Positions 1 to 8,200 of a stretch of 64,000 bases of DNA are shown here, in pieces. Where the stretch lies: NCBI GenBank assembly GCA_944320995.1, contig CALUJQ010000014.1:1-64000 (forward strand), read 5' to 3'. Below the pieces are notes generated by a model that did no database searches, had not been told where the DNA came from, and saw nothing but the letters and a program-made list of their open reading frames with translations. Source of the DNA: an uncultured Barnesiella sp. (lineage in GTDB: Bacteria > Bacteroidota > Bacteroidia > Bacteroidales > Barnesiellaceae). The translations under genes were made by a program, and so were the position numbers. Position 1 is the first letter of the stretch, and every line of letters begins with the position of its first letter.

Positions 1-956
1 AATGCCTTTTCGTGCAGCGGCACTCTGACGGTCTTCGCCTGACATTTCTTTGTCTTTTGCGGCATGTATTCCAGAAAGCCGTCCTTGATGTTGTCCCGCG
101 TGAGCCTGTAAAGGTCACCCACGCGGCAGCCGACATAGCAGTGGAACACAAAGATGTCCCGTATGACGGCCAGCTTCGGGTTGTCGCTTAGGTCCGCATT
201 GTAGAGAATGTTCCTCTCTTCCGATGTGAGGAAGAACGGGTCGCCGTAGGTGGGCTCCTTACAGCCGTAGAGGGCATAGACCTCGTTGTCGGAATATTTC
301 ATCTTCTTGCACCAGTGCAGGAAAGTGCAGAAAAGGTTCATGATGTTGATGACGGTCGTGCCGGAGAGCGGTCTCGGTCTGTGGTTGATGAGCAGACGGG
401 AAGCGTAGAAGTCGGGATGTTCCTGCCGCAGCCGGTATTCGTTCACCACGTAATCCCGGAAAGCGTTCATCTGCTCCAGCGTGACGGTCTCCACGAAGAG
501 GGTGAAGTCCGCCTCGCCCAGTATCTCCCGGCGGTAGTCGTGGTAGCGGGTCATCTTGCGCTCGAAGCGGACGATATGCTCCTTTGTCCTCTCCGCGCCG
601 TCAAACTTCTCCAGATACTCGTGGACACGGGCTAGCAGGTTCGGGTGGTTGCGCTCGAAGGCGCGAACAGGGTACAGCACATCCTCTATGACTTGTCTCA
701 TCCACCGGCTGTCCGCCTTGTCCGAAAAGGTCTTCTCCGCCCGCTCGATGATGGCGGCAATCTGTTCCGGCAGCCGTTTCTGCTCGGCGGCGGGCACGGC
801 TGTCGTGCGCCTGTAGCTGAGGGTATCGGTGTCCCAATACCTGTCCTGCACTTCAAGTGTGGAAACGACCTTTATGTCCACATTCTTATCCCTGACCCTG
901 AAACAGATGTTCGAGGCCTCGGGAGAACACTTTTTCAGATAGACGGTGACTTTCAT
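1..956 (-). CDS. Tyrosine-type site-specific integrase (C-terminus outside window)
   Basis: The frame is open from ATG at 954-956 to the left edge (about 318 residues seen). The N-terminus (MKVTVYLKKC...) resembles the arm-type DNA-binding domain of Bacteroidota integrases, followed by a SAM-like core-binding domain and the start of the catalytic domain. The first active-site box is visible as CYVGCRVGDLYRLT, with the catalytic Arg; the remaining HxxR and Tyr boxes lie beyond the window. Members of this family integrate and excise conjugative or mobilizable elements by strand exchange at att sites. A -7-like TACCTTTG sits at 982-989 on the same strand, 26 nt upstream; no -33 box was found. 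It probably marks the end of an integrated element extending leftwards. No att site could be identified here. Confidence 0.88.
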   Translation of the reverse strand, partial: MKVTVYLKKCSPEASNICFRVRDKNVDIKVVSTLEVQDRYWDTDTLSYRRTTAVPAAEQKRLPEQIAAIIERAEKTFSDKADSRWMRQVIEDVLYPVRAFERNHPNLLARVHEYLEKFDGAERTKEHIVRFERKMTRYHDYRREILGEADFTLFVETVTLEQMNAFRDYVVNEYRLRQEHPDFYASRLLINHRPRPLSGTTVINIMNLFCTFLHWCKKMKYSDNEVYALYGCKEPTYGDPFFLTSEERNILYNADLSDNPKLAVIRDIFVFHCYVGCRVGDLYRLTRDNIKDGFLEYMPQKTKKCQAKTVRVPLHEKA

Positions 957-1238
957 CTGCGTTGCTTTTTCGGTTATGTGGCAAAGGTATATAAATTCCC
1001 GTAAATGCTCCCATATATCCCGAAGAATCTTGCAACGGATTAAGACAAATTAAAAAGTCATTCCCGAATCTGATACCACATAAAGCACAGAAAATCAGTT
1101 ATTATATTTGCAGATGTTTAGCTCTTTTTTTCATTTCTGGCTGTATCCGGCTTCCCGAATATCATGTATTGCAGTTCCACGCTTTGTTGTGTATATAAAC
1201 TTCTTATGGGGGACGATAGGAAGAGTTTTTCGAATATT

Positions 1239-1448
1239 ATGAAACCGATAGGGGAACTTATTCAGGAACGGCTGAAAGCCGAGGAGCGCAGTGTTGCATG
1301 GTTTGCCCGCAAGTTGTCTTGCAGTCGGGCCAATGTGTATAAGATATTTCGCAAGGAGTATATTGATACCGAGCTGCTTACCCGTATCTCTCGAATATTG
1401 GATTACGACTTTTTCCAATATTTTTCGGACCAATTGAGAGAGGAGTGA
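1239..1448 (+). CDS. Small helix-turn-helix DNA-binding protein
   Basis: A 69-residue protein beginning MKPIGELIQERLKAEE. The segment RSVAWFARKLSCSRANVY followed by KIFRKEYID reads as a helix-turn-helix of the XRE-like type seen in many small Bacteroidota regulators. The frame is open upstream with in-frame ATGs at 1164 and 1206; 1239 was chosen because related small regulators begin at this MKPIG-like sequence, but the longer starts cannot be excluded. A -7-like box TATATTTG lies at 1103-1110 without a recognisable -33. It is divergent from the integrase, so it could regulate the adjacent element; that is inference. Confidence 0.7.
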   Translation: MKPIGELIQERLKAEERSVAWFARKLSCSRANVYKIFRKEYIDTELLTRISRILDYDFFQYFSDQLREE

Positions 1449-1576
1449 TTTCACCAAAGTTTACGGTTGTGTTGATAAATAGGTGACATTTGTGTGAAGG
1501 AAATGGCGATAAATTTGTAGGGTGTATATGCCGTTTTTAGATTTCTTTGCAAATAGGGAAATAAAAATTTAAAGCG

Positions 1577-2746
1577 ATGTATAGAAGAATAGTTTTTGTA
1601 CTCTTGTTTATTCCGTTATGGGCATGGGGAGGAGTATCGGAAGCAAGTTGTGATACGACGCCCGAATATTACTATCTTTTGGGACGAAGTTATTTGACGG
1701 GTAACGATTCGCTGGGTATTTACATGAATAAAGAAAAAGGGGTCGAATTAATTTGTCGGGCGGCTAATTTAGGGACTGTTGAAGCACAGATTCAATTGGC
1801 TTCTTGTTATGCGGAAGGGCAAGGTGTCGCTCAAGATTATGAACAGGCGGTATTGTGGTGGCGTAAAGCTGCTGAACAGGGCAATATCGAAGCACAAATG
1901 CAATTGGGAGAATGTTATTATGAAGGTAGAGGTGTCGCTCAGGATTATGAACAGGCGGTATCGTGGTGGCGTAAGGCTGCCGAACAGGAGGATTCTTCTG
2001 CACAATACTCCTTAGGAATCTGTTATTATGAAGGTACAGGTGTCGCTCAGGATTATGAACAGGCTATATCGTGGTGGCGTAAGGCTGCCGAACAATGTAA
2101 TAGTTCTGCACAATATAGTTTAGGGCATTGTTATCGTGAGGGTACAGGTGTTTTACAGGATTCTGAACAGGCTGCCTATTGGTATCGAAAAGCCGCTGAG
2201 CAAGGAGATGTAGATGCTCAATATAATTTAGCCCTTTGTTATAAAAAGGGATATGGAGTCATTCAAGATTTTGAGCAAGCAGCCTATTGGTATCGAAAAG
2301 CTGCTGAGCAGGGAGGCATAGAGGCTCAATACTGTTTAGGATTCTGTTATTATGAAGGTACAGGTGTTGTTCAGGATTATGAACAGACTGTATTGTGGTG
2401 GGGTAAGGCTGCTGAACAGGGATTTTCTGAGGCACAATATGGTATGGGGCTTTGTTATGAATATGGCAAAGGTGTGTCAAAAGATATTTCACAGGCTATT
2501 CATTGGTATCGTCAGGCCGCTGATCAAGAAAATGTTTCGGCTCAAATGGGATTAGTTCGTTATTACTCGAATAAAAAAAATTATAATCAGGCCTTTTATT
2601 GGTGTAAGAAAGCAGCAGAGCAAGGAGATGCTTCGGCTCAATATCTTTTGGGGATTCATTATAAGATAGGTCTTGGAGTCCCGAAGAATAAGAAAAAAGC
2701 TCAATATTGGAGAAATTTGGCTATTCAAAATGGGCATAGGCCTTAA
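1577..2746 (+). CDS. Exported Sel1-repeat protein
   Basis: 389 residues with an N-terminal signal peptide (hydrophobic VFVLLFIPLWAWGG), then about ten Sel1-like repeats. The seven central units are exactly 36 residues each, with the pattern AQ-x-x-LG-x-CY-x-x-G-x-GV-x-QD-x-EQA-x-x-WW/Y-RKAAEQ. Sel1 repeats form alpha-helical solenoids that act as protein-protein adaptors, here probably in the periplasm or at the surface. A TAAATTTG at 1510-1517 with TTTG 17 nt upstream may be the promoter. The next gene starts 19 bp downstream, so the two are probably co-transcribed. Partner and ligand are unknown. Confidence 0.88.
   Translation: MYRRIVFVLLFIPLWAWGGVSEASCDTTPEYYYLLGRSYLTGNDSLGIYMNKEKGVELICRAANLGTVEAQIQLASCYAEGQGVAQDYEQAVLWWRKAAEQGNIEAQMQLGECYYEGRGVAQDYEQAVSWWRKAAEQEDSSAQYSLGICYYEGTGVAQDYEQAISWWRKAAEQCNSSAQYSLGHCYREGTGVLQDSEQAAYWYRKAAEQGDVDAQYNLALCYKKGYGVIQDFEQAAYWYRKAAEQGGIEAQYCLGFCYYEGTGVVQDYEQTVLWWGKAAEQGFSEAQYGMGLCYEYGKGVSKDISQAIHWYRQAADQENVSAQMGLVRYYSNKKNYNQAFYWCKKAAEQGDASAQYLLGIHYKIGLGVPKNKKKAQYWRNLAIQNGHRP
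1781..2536 (+). repeat. 108-bp coding tandem repeats (seven Sel1 units)
   Basis: Seven consecutive 108-bp units encode 36-residue Sel1 repeats starting at residue 69. Units 2-4 and 7 of the protein share long, almost identical nucleotide stretches (the GV-x-QDYEQ part followed by WWRKAAEQ), more alike at DNA level than the protein fold needs. This suggests recent duplication or ongoing homogenisation. Confidence 0.8.
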
Positions 2747-2765
2747 ACATAGTAAAGATATTTGT

Positions 2766-3704
2766 ATGAGAAAGATTTTTAGTATTGTTCTGTCGTTGGT
2801 ATTAATATCTTCGGTTGTTGATGCTCAAACAAAAGTAAGAGATGATCGTCCGAAAGGTATTACTTTTGAGAAAGAGCAATCTCCACCTCAAAGTGTAAAA
2901 ACTCGAGTGGTTTTTTGGACTAATCAAAAAATTCATGGGAAAATAAAAGTATATGTGAATAACCATTATGTAGGCTCGATTACCAAAGCTTATAATTCTG
3001 CTCCTAATTGTGGTGCCTCGGGATGCGTAACGGTGACTATATCGGGGAAAAACAACCAGTGGTATGGCGAAGCCAGCGATGGAACTCGTTGGTATAGCGG
3101 TAGTGCTACACTTGTGCGGGGTTGTAATGCCATAAGACTCTATTCATCAGGTAGAAGCTCTTCTAATCAATCGGGTGGACAATCTACTTCTGCTCCTTCT
3201 CCTTCTTCTTCGGAAAATAAACAGGGCAAAGATTCATGGAAAAAAGAATTGGCGACTTCTTCGGCTCAAGCGTGGAGCGATGTGTATGGATCGGCTATGA
3301 TGGAGGGCGTATCGATTCCTAAAGAGGGGGTCCCTTATTTTGCTGTACAAGCCGGATATAGTCGGTTCTGTGAGGGTTTTGTAGGGCTCAAATATCGAAC
3401 TAGTGGGTTCTGTGGATTATCTTTATTGGGTAATTGGGGCTTTATTAAGGGAGATTATGGTTATCCGTGGGAACTGGGTGTGGGTGCTTGTTTTGATCGG
3501 TTTGCATGGGATATACGATTTGGTAAAACGAGTTTGTGTCCCAATTATGGATTGCTAACCGGCATTTCGTATGATTGGTATTTTATACCACAGATGGCTG
3601 TTTCTGCAAATGTTGGTTTTGGTTATGCAGATTTGAAGAAAAAAAAGCCCGAACTTATTTGGACTTGGGGGATCTCACTTTCATATAATATTTGGTATCG
3701 ATGA
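2766..3704 (+). CDS. Exported protein: beta-rich domain, Ser-rich linker, outer-membrane-like C-terminus
   Basis: 312 residues from ATG 2766, chosen because it begins a clean signal peptide (MRKIFSIVLSLVLISSVVDAQ); the open frame extends further upstream but overlaps the previous gene. Residues about 35-130 form a small beta-rich domain (segments such as KIKVYVNNHYVGS and GTRWYSGSATL). A Ser/Gln/Pro-rich linker follows, then about 130 residues of alternating hydrophobic/aromatic strands ending SLSYNIWYR, consistent with an outer-membrane beta-barrel with a terminal aromatic-x-Arg. I do not recognise a named family. It lies 19 bp after the Sel1-repeat gene and is followed by a strong terminator, so the two probably form a two-gene unit acting together at the envelope. 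Confidence 0.75.
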   Translation: MRKIFSIVLSLVLISSVVDAQTKVRDDRPKGITFEKEQSPPQSVKTRVVFWTNQKIHGKIKVYVNNHYVGSITKAYNSAPNCGASGCVTVTISGKNNQWYGEASDGTRWYSGSATLVRGCNAIRLYSSGRSSSNQSGGQSTSAPSPSSSENKQGKDSWKKELATSSAQAWSDVYGSAMMEGVSIPKEGVPYFAVQAGYSRFCEGFVGLKYRTSGFCGLSLLGNWGFIKGDYGYPWELGVGACFDRFAWDIRFGKTSLCPNYGLLTGISYDWYFIPQMAVSANVGFGYADLKKKKPELIWTWGISLSYNIWYR

Positions 3705-3731
3705 TATAATACAGCCATTTATAAAATCAAG

Positions 3732-3765
3732 CAGCCGGGTAGGGAAGTCCTGCCCGGCTGTTTTT
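3732..3765 (+). terminator. Rho-independent terminator
   Basis: A 12-bp stem (CAGCCGGGTAGG with CCTGCCCGGCTG, one G-T pair) around loop GAAGT, followed directly by TTTTT. It closes the Sel1/outer-membrane pair and separates it from the convergent nitroreductase. Confidence 0.9.
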
Positions 3766-3791
3766 CTGGCCTCTATATAAGGTGGTACGGA

Positions 3792-4334
3792 TTAGTATTT
3801 GTTGTACGAAATCACCTCGTCGGCGGGTTTGCGTTTCTTTTCCCGGAGGGGTTGGGTGGAGTATCCCAGCACGATGTCGAGGATAACCCGTTTTTTGTCG
3901 GGGATATGGAGCAGGCGGCGCACGGCTTTTTCGTCGAACCAGCCGAGGATACAGCTGCCCAATCCTTCGGCGGTGGCGGCGAGGGTGATGTGTGCGGCGG
4001 CAATGCCGATGTCGAGCAACGGGAATTGCTTGTCTTTAATGAGGCCGCCGATGCCGGCCGTGAAATTGGGCCGTTCTTCGACGACGAGAATGTGTACGGG
4101 CGCCTGTTTGGTAAAGTGGTTCATGCCCAGCAGCCGGCTGGCTACGGCGTCGGCCACTTGGTTGCGCAATTCGGGTTGGTCAACTACGACGAAGTGCCAT
4201 GGTTGGGCGTTGCAGGCCGAGGGGGCCATTCGGGCGGCTTCGAGTATTCGTTGTACTTTTTCGGGCTCAACCGGGCGGTCGGGGTCGTATTGGCGGTCGC
4301 TTTGCCGGTGATTTATGATTTCGTAAATGTCCAT
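3792..4334 (-). CDS. Nitroreductase family FMN enzyme
   Basis: 180 residues from ATG at 4332-4334; a longer open frame reaches 4499 but its extra N-terminus is non-homologous and overlaps riboflavin synthase. The start MDIYEIINHRQSDRQYD and the segment MAPSACNAQPWHFVVV are typical of the nitroreductase fold, which binds FMN and uses NAD(P)H to reduce nitro or quinone substrates. A later GLGSCILGWFDEKAVR segment also fits. The gene starts 8 bp after ribE on the same strand, so it is probably in one operon with flavin biosynthesis, which is sensible for a flavoenzyme. Its physiological substrate cannot be told from sequence. Confidence 0.9.
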   Translation of the reverse strand: MDIYEIINHRQSDRQYDPDRPVEPEKVQRILEAARMAPSACNAQPWHFVVVDQPELRNQVADAVASRLLGMNHFTKQAPVHILVVEERPNFTAGIGGLIKDKQFPLLDIGIAAAHITLAATAEGLGSCILGWFDEKAVRRLLHIPDKKRVILDIVLGYSTQPLREKKRKPADEVISYNKY

Positions 4335-4342
4335 AGGAGATT

Positions 4343-4951
4343 TTATTTTTTTTCGAAGTGCATGATGCGGCTGATGTATTTGCCGATGATGTCGAATTCG
4401 AGGTTGACGGTAGAGCCTACCTCGATTTGGTGGAAGTTGGTGTGCTCGAAGGTGTAGGGGATAATGGCTACTTGGAAACTGTTGTCTTGTGAGTTGCACA
4501 CGGTGAGGCTTACGCCGTTGACTGTGACCGATCCTTTCTCGACAGTCATGTAACCTTTGGCAGCCATTTGGGGATTGAGGTCGTAGGTGAAGGTGTAGTA
4601 CCGGCTGCCGTCAACGAGATCTATTTGGGTGCAACGGGCCGTTTGGTCCACATGACCTTGCACGATGTGGCCATCGAGTCGCCCGTTCATGAGCATGCTG
4701 CGTTCGAGGTTTACCTTGTCTCCTATTTTCAGCAGTCCTAAATTAGAGCGTTCGAGGGTCTCTTGTATGGCCGTTACGGTGTAGCAGTCGCCGTCGATGT
4801 TGACCACGGTGAGGCATACGCCGTTGTGGGCTACGCTTTGGTCTATTTTCAGTTCGTGGGCAAATGAGCTTTTGAGTGTGAGGTGTAAATTGCCGTTCTC
4901 CTGTTTCAAGTCAACGATGGGAGCGGCTTCTTCGACAATTCCGGAAAACAT
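4343..4951 (-). CDS. ribE: Riboflavin synthase, alpha subunit
   Basis: 202 residues made of two homologous lumazine-binding barrels. The N-terminus MFSGIVEEAAPIVDL and the paired motifs NGVCLTVV (first barrel) and NGVSLTVC (second barrel) are diagnostic. The enzyme dismutates two 6,7-dimethyl-8-ribityllumazine molecules to riboflavin plus a pyrimidinedione in the cytoplasm. A -7-like TATTTTTG on this strand at 4985-4992 could drive ribE and the nitroreductase. Length is normal for the family. The symbol ribE follows common bacterial use (ribC in E. coli). Confidence 0.95.
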   Translation of the reverse strand: MFSGIVEEAAPIVDLKQENGNLHLTLKSSFAHELKIDQSVAHNGVCLTVVNIDGDCYTVTAIQETLERSNLGLLKIGDKVNLERSMLMNGRLDGHIVQGHVDQTARCTQIDLVDGSRYYTFTYDLNPQMAAKGYMTVEKGSVTVNGVSLTVCNSQDNSFQVAIIPYTFEHTNFHQIEVGSTVNLEFDIIGKYISRIMHFEKK

Positions 4952-5078
4952 AGTTTAAATGCGTTAGAGGTTATAAATAGAATTCAAAAATAGAAAAATA
5001 GTTCGGAATTTTGGACTGATTATTCGCGAAAATAGTTATTTTTGAGAAAGGATTTCTATAACGTTAAAAAGTGCTACC

Positions 5079-6653
5079 ATGGAAATATTGCTCCCGAAAA
5101 AGAACAATAGTCAGCAGGGTGAAAAACTGACGTCGCGGACGGTGACCGTGATAGGTGCCAATGGTGCAGGTAAAAGTCGGTTCGGGGTCGAGATTGCCCG
5201 CCAGATCAAGGATCATGCCTTTTGGTTGTCGGCTCAAAAAGCACTGTGTCTCATGCCTCCGCATGAGGTTTGGCCCGGTTCTATCGAGGCGTTGTACCGC
5301 GAGGCGATAGAGCGGTCTCACTATGTGTCGAAAGAGGAGCCTACCGAGTTTGACCAGTTGCTTTTTTTGTTGTTGAGTGAGGAGTTCCGCAATCTGTTTG
5401 GATATAAGTTTGAGGTGCAGAAGGGTGGACATGTAGCACTGCCCGAAACCCGTCTGGATCGGGTGCAGAAGTTATGGGAACGCATATTCCCAAAAAACAA
5501 GATGTTGCGGGCCGAGGGGCGGTTGCTTATCCAAAACGAAGATTCTGAGCCATTCAATCCTCTGCGGTTGAGCTCGGGCGAGAAGGCGGTACTTTACTAC
5601 ATTGCGGGGGTATTGTATGCGATGCCCGATGCCGTCATATTGGTCGAGGACCCCGAGTTTTATTTGCATCACTCCATCTTGAAATCGTTATGGGACTCGA
5701 TTGAGAGTTTGCGCAAGGATTGTACGTTTGTCTATCTCACGCACGACATCGATTTTGCGGCATCGCGGGTGGAGAGCACTTGTATATGGGTGCGTTCGTT
5801 CGATGCCGAGCATTTGACATGGGATTACGAATTTATCCGTAACGTCGATTCGTTCCCCGAGGGCATGTATCTCGATATATTGGGAAGCCGTAAACCGGTG
5901 TTGTTTATCGAAGGGGCATCGACAGGGAGTATCGATGTGAAGTTGTATCCCTATATCTTCCCCGAGTATATCGTGAAGCCTTTGGGCGGTTGCAACAAGG
6001 TCATCGAGGCGACGCGGGCTTTTGCCGATTTGAAGGAGATACACCACCTCGAATCGCGTGGTATCGTCGATCGCGACCGTCGCACCGAGCGAGAGGTGGA
6101 ATATCTGCGCAGCCGCCATATTTATGTGCCCGAAGTGGCCGAAGTGGAAAATCTGTTGATGCTCGAGGGTGTAATCCGGGCTGTGGCCCGTCGCATGAAA
6201 CGCAATGAAAACAAAGTTTTCGAGATTGTGAAAAACAATGTGATCCAATTGTTTTCCCAAGAGATAGAGTCGCAAGCCTTGCTTCATACCCGTCATCGCA
6301 TACGGCGCAATTTGGAGTACCAGATAGACAGGCGTTTCAACGATATAACCGCCTTTGAAGAGCATATCGACCATTTGACCGACGATACCGATGTGCGAGG
6401 CCTTTATAACAGTATTTGCAGCCAGTTCCGTTCATTTGTCAAGAACCGCGATTACCGCTCGGTGCTGAAAGTATATAATCAAAAGTCGATGTTGACCAAC
6501 AGCAATGTGTACAACTTGTGCGGGCTGGCCAATAAAGATAAGTATTTGCGGGTGATACTCGCTATTTTGAGGGACGACCGCCCCGAAGCCGAGAGCATAC
6601 GGAGCGCGATACGGGCTTGTTTCAAAATCGATAAAGAAGACTCTCATGAATAA
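5079..6653 (+). CDS. ABC-type ATPase fused to DUF4435 (TOPRIM-like) domain
   Basis: 524 residues. The first half is a single ABC/AAA-15-like ATPase: Walker A GANGAGKS at residues 26-33, signature LSSGEKAVL at 164-172, Walker B AVILVEDPE at 185-193, and an H-loop in YLTHD (His222). The second half, from about residue 272, matches DUF4435: FIEGA (Glu278), VDRDRR (Asp331, Asp333) and an acidic EVAEVENLL segment, the layout of a TOPRIM metal site as in OLD nucleases. In PARIS phage-defence systems an AAA-15 ATPase (AriA) acts with a DUF4435 protein (AriB); this is a comparable single-chain arrangement. Here the gene overlaps menA by 8 bp in a housekeeping context, so a cellular role is equally possible. 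A TATTTTTG -7-like box lies at 5037-5044 with TTTG 23 nt upstream. Confidence 0.85.
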   Translation: MEILLPKKNNSQQGEKLTSRTVTVIGANGAGKSRFGVEIARQIKDHAFWLSAQKALCLMPPHEVWPGSIEALYREAIERSHYVSKEEPTEFDQLLFLLLSEEFRNLFGYKFEVQKGGHVALPETRLDRVQKLWERIFPKNKMLRAEGRLLIQNEDSEPFNPLRLSSGEKAVLYYIAGVLYAMPDAVILVEDPEFYLHHSILKSLWDSIESLRKDCTFVYLTHDIDFAASRVESTCIWVRSFDAEHLTWDYEFIRNVDSFPEGMYLDILGSRKPVLFIEGASTGSIDVKLYPYIFPEYIVKPLGGCNKVIEATRAFADLKEIHHLESRGIVDRDRRTEREVEYLRSRHIYVPEVAEVENLLMLEGVIRAVARRMKRNENKVFEIVKNNVIQLFSQEIESQALLHTRHRIRRNLEYQIDRRFNDITAFEEHIDHLTDDTDVRGLYNSICSQFRSFVKNRDYRSVLKVYNQKSMLTNSNVYNLCGLANKDKYLRVILAILRDDRPEAESIRSAIRACFKIDKEDSHE

Positions 6654-7533
6654 AAGTTGGATTTCGGCGGCGCGTCCCCGCACATTACCGGCTTCGGCAA
6701 GCCCTGTGATAGCCGCTTCGGCTTATGCTTTTTATGCCGGTACATTTCGATGGGTGCCGGCTTTGTTGTGCCTGCTTTTTGCCTTGTTGGCTCAGATTGC
6801 ATCGAATATGGCCAACGATTATTTCGATTATGTGAAAGGCAGCGACAGCGCCCAACGGGTAGGGCCGAGGAGAGCCGTAGCTTCGGGCGACATTACTCCT
6901 CGGGCGATGCTCATAGGTACTTTTATTGTGTTGGGGCTGGCTTGTGCCGTGGGATTGGGTCTCGTTTTTTTTGCCGGGTGGCAATTGATTCCGATAGGCG
7001 CCGTTATCGCTTTGTTTGCATTGGCCTATACGGCCGGCCCTTATCCGTTGGCTTATCATGGGATGGGCGATGCGACCGTATTTCTTTTTTTCGGGCTTGT
7101 GGCCGTTAATCTGACCTATTATGTGCAGGCCTTGCATTTCGATATGCCGGTGTTTCTCCTTTCAATCGCTATGGGATTATTATCCATCAATATCTTGTTA
7201 GTGAATAATTATCGCGATATGGAGGAGGATGCCGCGGCAGGGAAACGTACTACGGTCGTGCTCTTCGGCCGCACTTTTGCCCGGTGGTGGTACTTGATCA
7301 ACGGTATTGTGGCTGTGGGATTGGTGTTGCCGTCGTTACTTCCGTTAGGTCCCTATTACGATGGCCTTGTACCGGTTGTGCTGTATCTGTTCCTGCATGT
7401 GAAGACATGGATGGAGATTGGCCGCCGGAGTGGCCCAGCCTTGAATCCGTTGCTGGGTGGTACAGCCCGTAACTTGTTTATTTTTACGTTGTTGGTTTCT
7501 TTGGTATGGATATGTAAAAGGTTGGGCCTATGA
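6646..7533 (+). CDS. menA: 1,4-dihydroxy-2-naphthoate polyprenyltransferase
   Basis: 295 residues, a polytopic UbiA-family prenyltransferase with about eight or nine membrane segments. It begins SWISAARPRTLPASASPV, typical of MenA. The two Asp-rich motifs that hold magnesium-pyrophosphate are present: NDYFDYVKGSD after the second helix and NNYRDMEEDAAAGKRT later. The enzyme attaches the polyprenyl tail to DHNA to give demethylmenaquinone at the inner membrane. It overlaps the ATPase/DUF4435 gene by 8 bp upstream and the next gene by 4 bp (ATGA) downstream, so translation of all three is probably coupled. No other men gene is in the window. Confidence 0.95.
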   Translation: MNKSWISAARPRTLPASASPVIAASAYAFYAGTFRWVPALLCLLFALLAQIASNMANDYFDYVKGSDSAQRVGPRRAVASGDITPRAMLIGTFIVLGLACAVGLGLVFFAGWQLIPIGAVIALFALAYTAGPYPLAYHGMGDATVFLFFGLVAVNLTYYVQALHFDMPVFLLSIAMGLLSINILLVNNYRDMEEDAAAGKRTTVVLFGRTFARWWYLINGIVAVGLVLPSLLPLGPYYDGLVPVVLYLFLHVKTWMEIGRRSGPALNPLLGGTARNLFIFTLLVSLVWICKRLGL

Positions 7534-8069
7534 ACCGCAAGGCAATATTGTTATTTCTAATAGGGTGGATAACGGTTGTTCCGGTGTGCGGACAGTCGTC
7601 GGGGATTATGCCCCGAAGGAGTTCTTCGGTGAAAATCCCTGCTCAAAGTTCGAAAGCAGAGACTTGCGAGACCGAACTGCAAGGAGTGGCAAGAGAGGTG
7701 GCCTCGGCTCTTCCCGACAGTGTTCACGAGACTTTTGCATTCGATCCGTTGGCTGTCGATATGCTGGGATTCGACAAACGCATGAGCGATACAAAGGAGA
7801 GTTTCCTTTTGCGTAACAATACGGCAAACCGCTTGTCGCGAGTCGTTTTGAAATTGACCTACCGTACCCCCGACGGGCAAATGATCGATTATCGAACCCG
7901 AACGGTCGAATGCGACTTGTTGCCGCATTCGACTCGCCGTTGTGAAGTAGAGAGTTTCGACCGTTCGAAAAATTACTACCATGTAGATTCTCCGCCCTCG
8001 CGGGTGTCGGGACGTCCGTTTAAGGTGAGTTTCCAGTTGTTGCGTTATGACATTGTTGTGGAACCATAA
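7530..8069 (+). CDS. Exported protein of unknown function
   Basis: 179 residues with a signal peptide (AILLFLIGWITVVPVCGQ). The mature part ends in a roughly 85-residue beta-rich segment (FLLRNNTANRLSRVVLKLTY ... FKVSFQLLRYDIVVEP) that looks like a small beta-sandwich of the FxLYD or similar type; this is a pattern judgement, not a proven family. It overlaps menA by four bases (ATGA), implying translational coupling, but its position gives no clear function. No lipobox is present at the usual place, so it is expected to be periplasmic. Confidence 0.75.
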   Translation: MNRKAILLFLIGWITVVPVCGQSSGIMPRRSSSVKIPAQSSKAETCETELQGVAREVASALPDSVHETFAFDPLAVDMLGFDKRMSDTKESFLLRNNTANRLSRVVLKLTYRTPDGQMIDYRTRTVECDLLPHSTRRCEVESFDRSKNYYHVDSPPSRVSGRPFKVSFQLLRYDIVVEP

Positions 8070-8147
8070 CGCTTTTTTATAATTTCTCGTCAACTTTAAC
8101 GCCCGAATACCGAGCCAAACGGGGCTTCTCCTTGTTTTATGGGTGAC

Positions 8148-8166
8148 TGCCGGAATGGTTCCGGCA
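8148..8166 (+). other. Perfect hairpin in the hsp20 leader
   Basis: TGCCGGAA and TTCCGGCA form an 8-bp perfect stem around the 3-nt loop TGG, 34 bp before the hsp20 start codon and between the preceding stop and the unusual ribosome-binding site. It has no T-tract, so it is not a standard terminator. It could be a 5' UTR element, including a heat-responsive structure, or an operator. Confidence 0.55.
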
Positions 8167-8200
8167 CACTCATTTTATAACTTATTTAGGAGGTAAAACT

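Noticed and set aside
1781..2536. Regular repeats that could be mistaken for a CRISPR or minisatellite array
   Set aside because: The period is exactly 108 bp in frame and encodes Sel1 units without spacers; no cas genes are present.
5079..6653. Outright call as a PARIS defence system
   Set aside because: The domain pair fits, but the gene is coupled to menA in a housekeeping setting and no other defence gene is near, so only similarity is reported.
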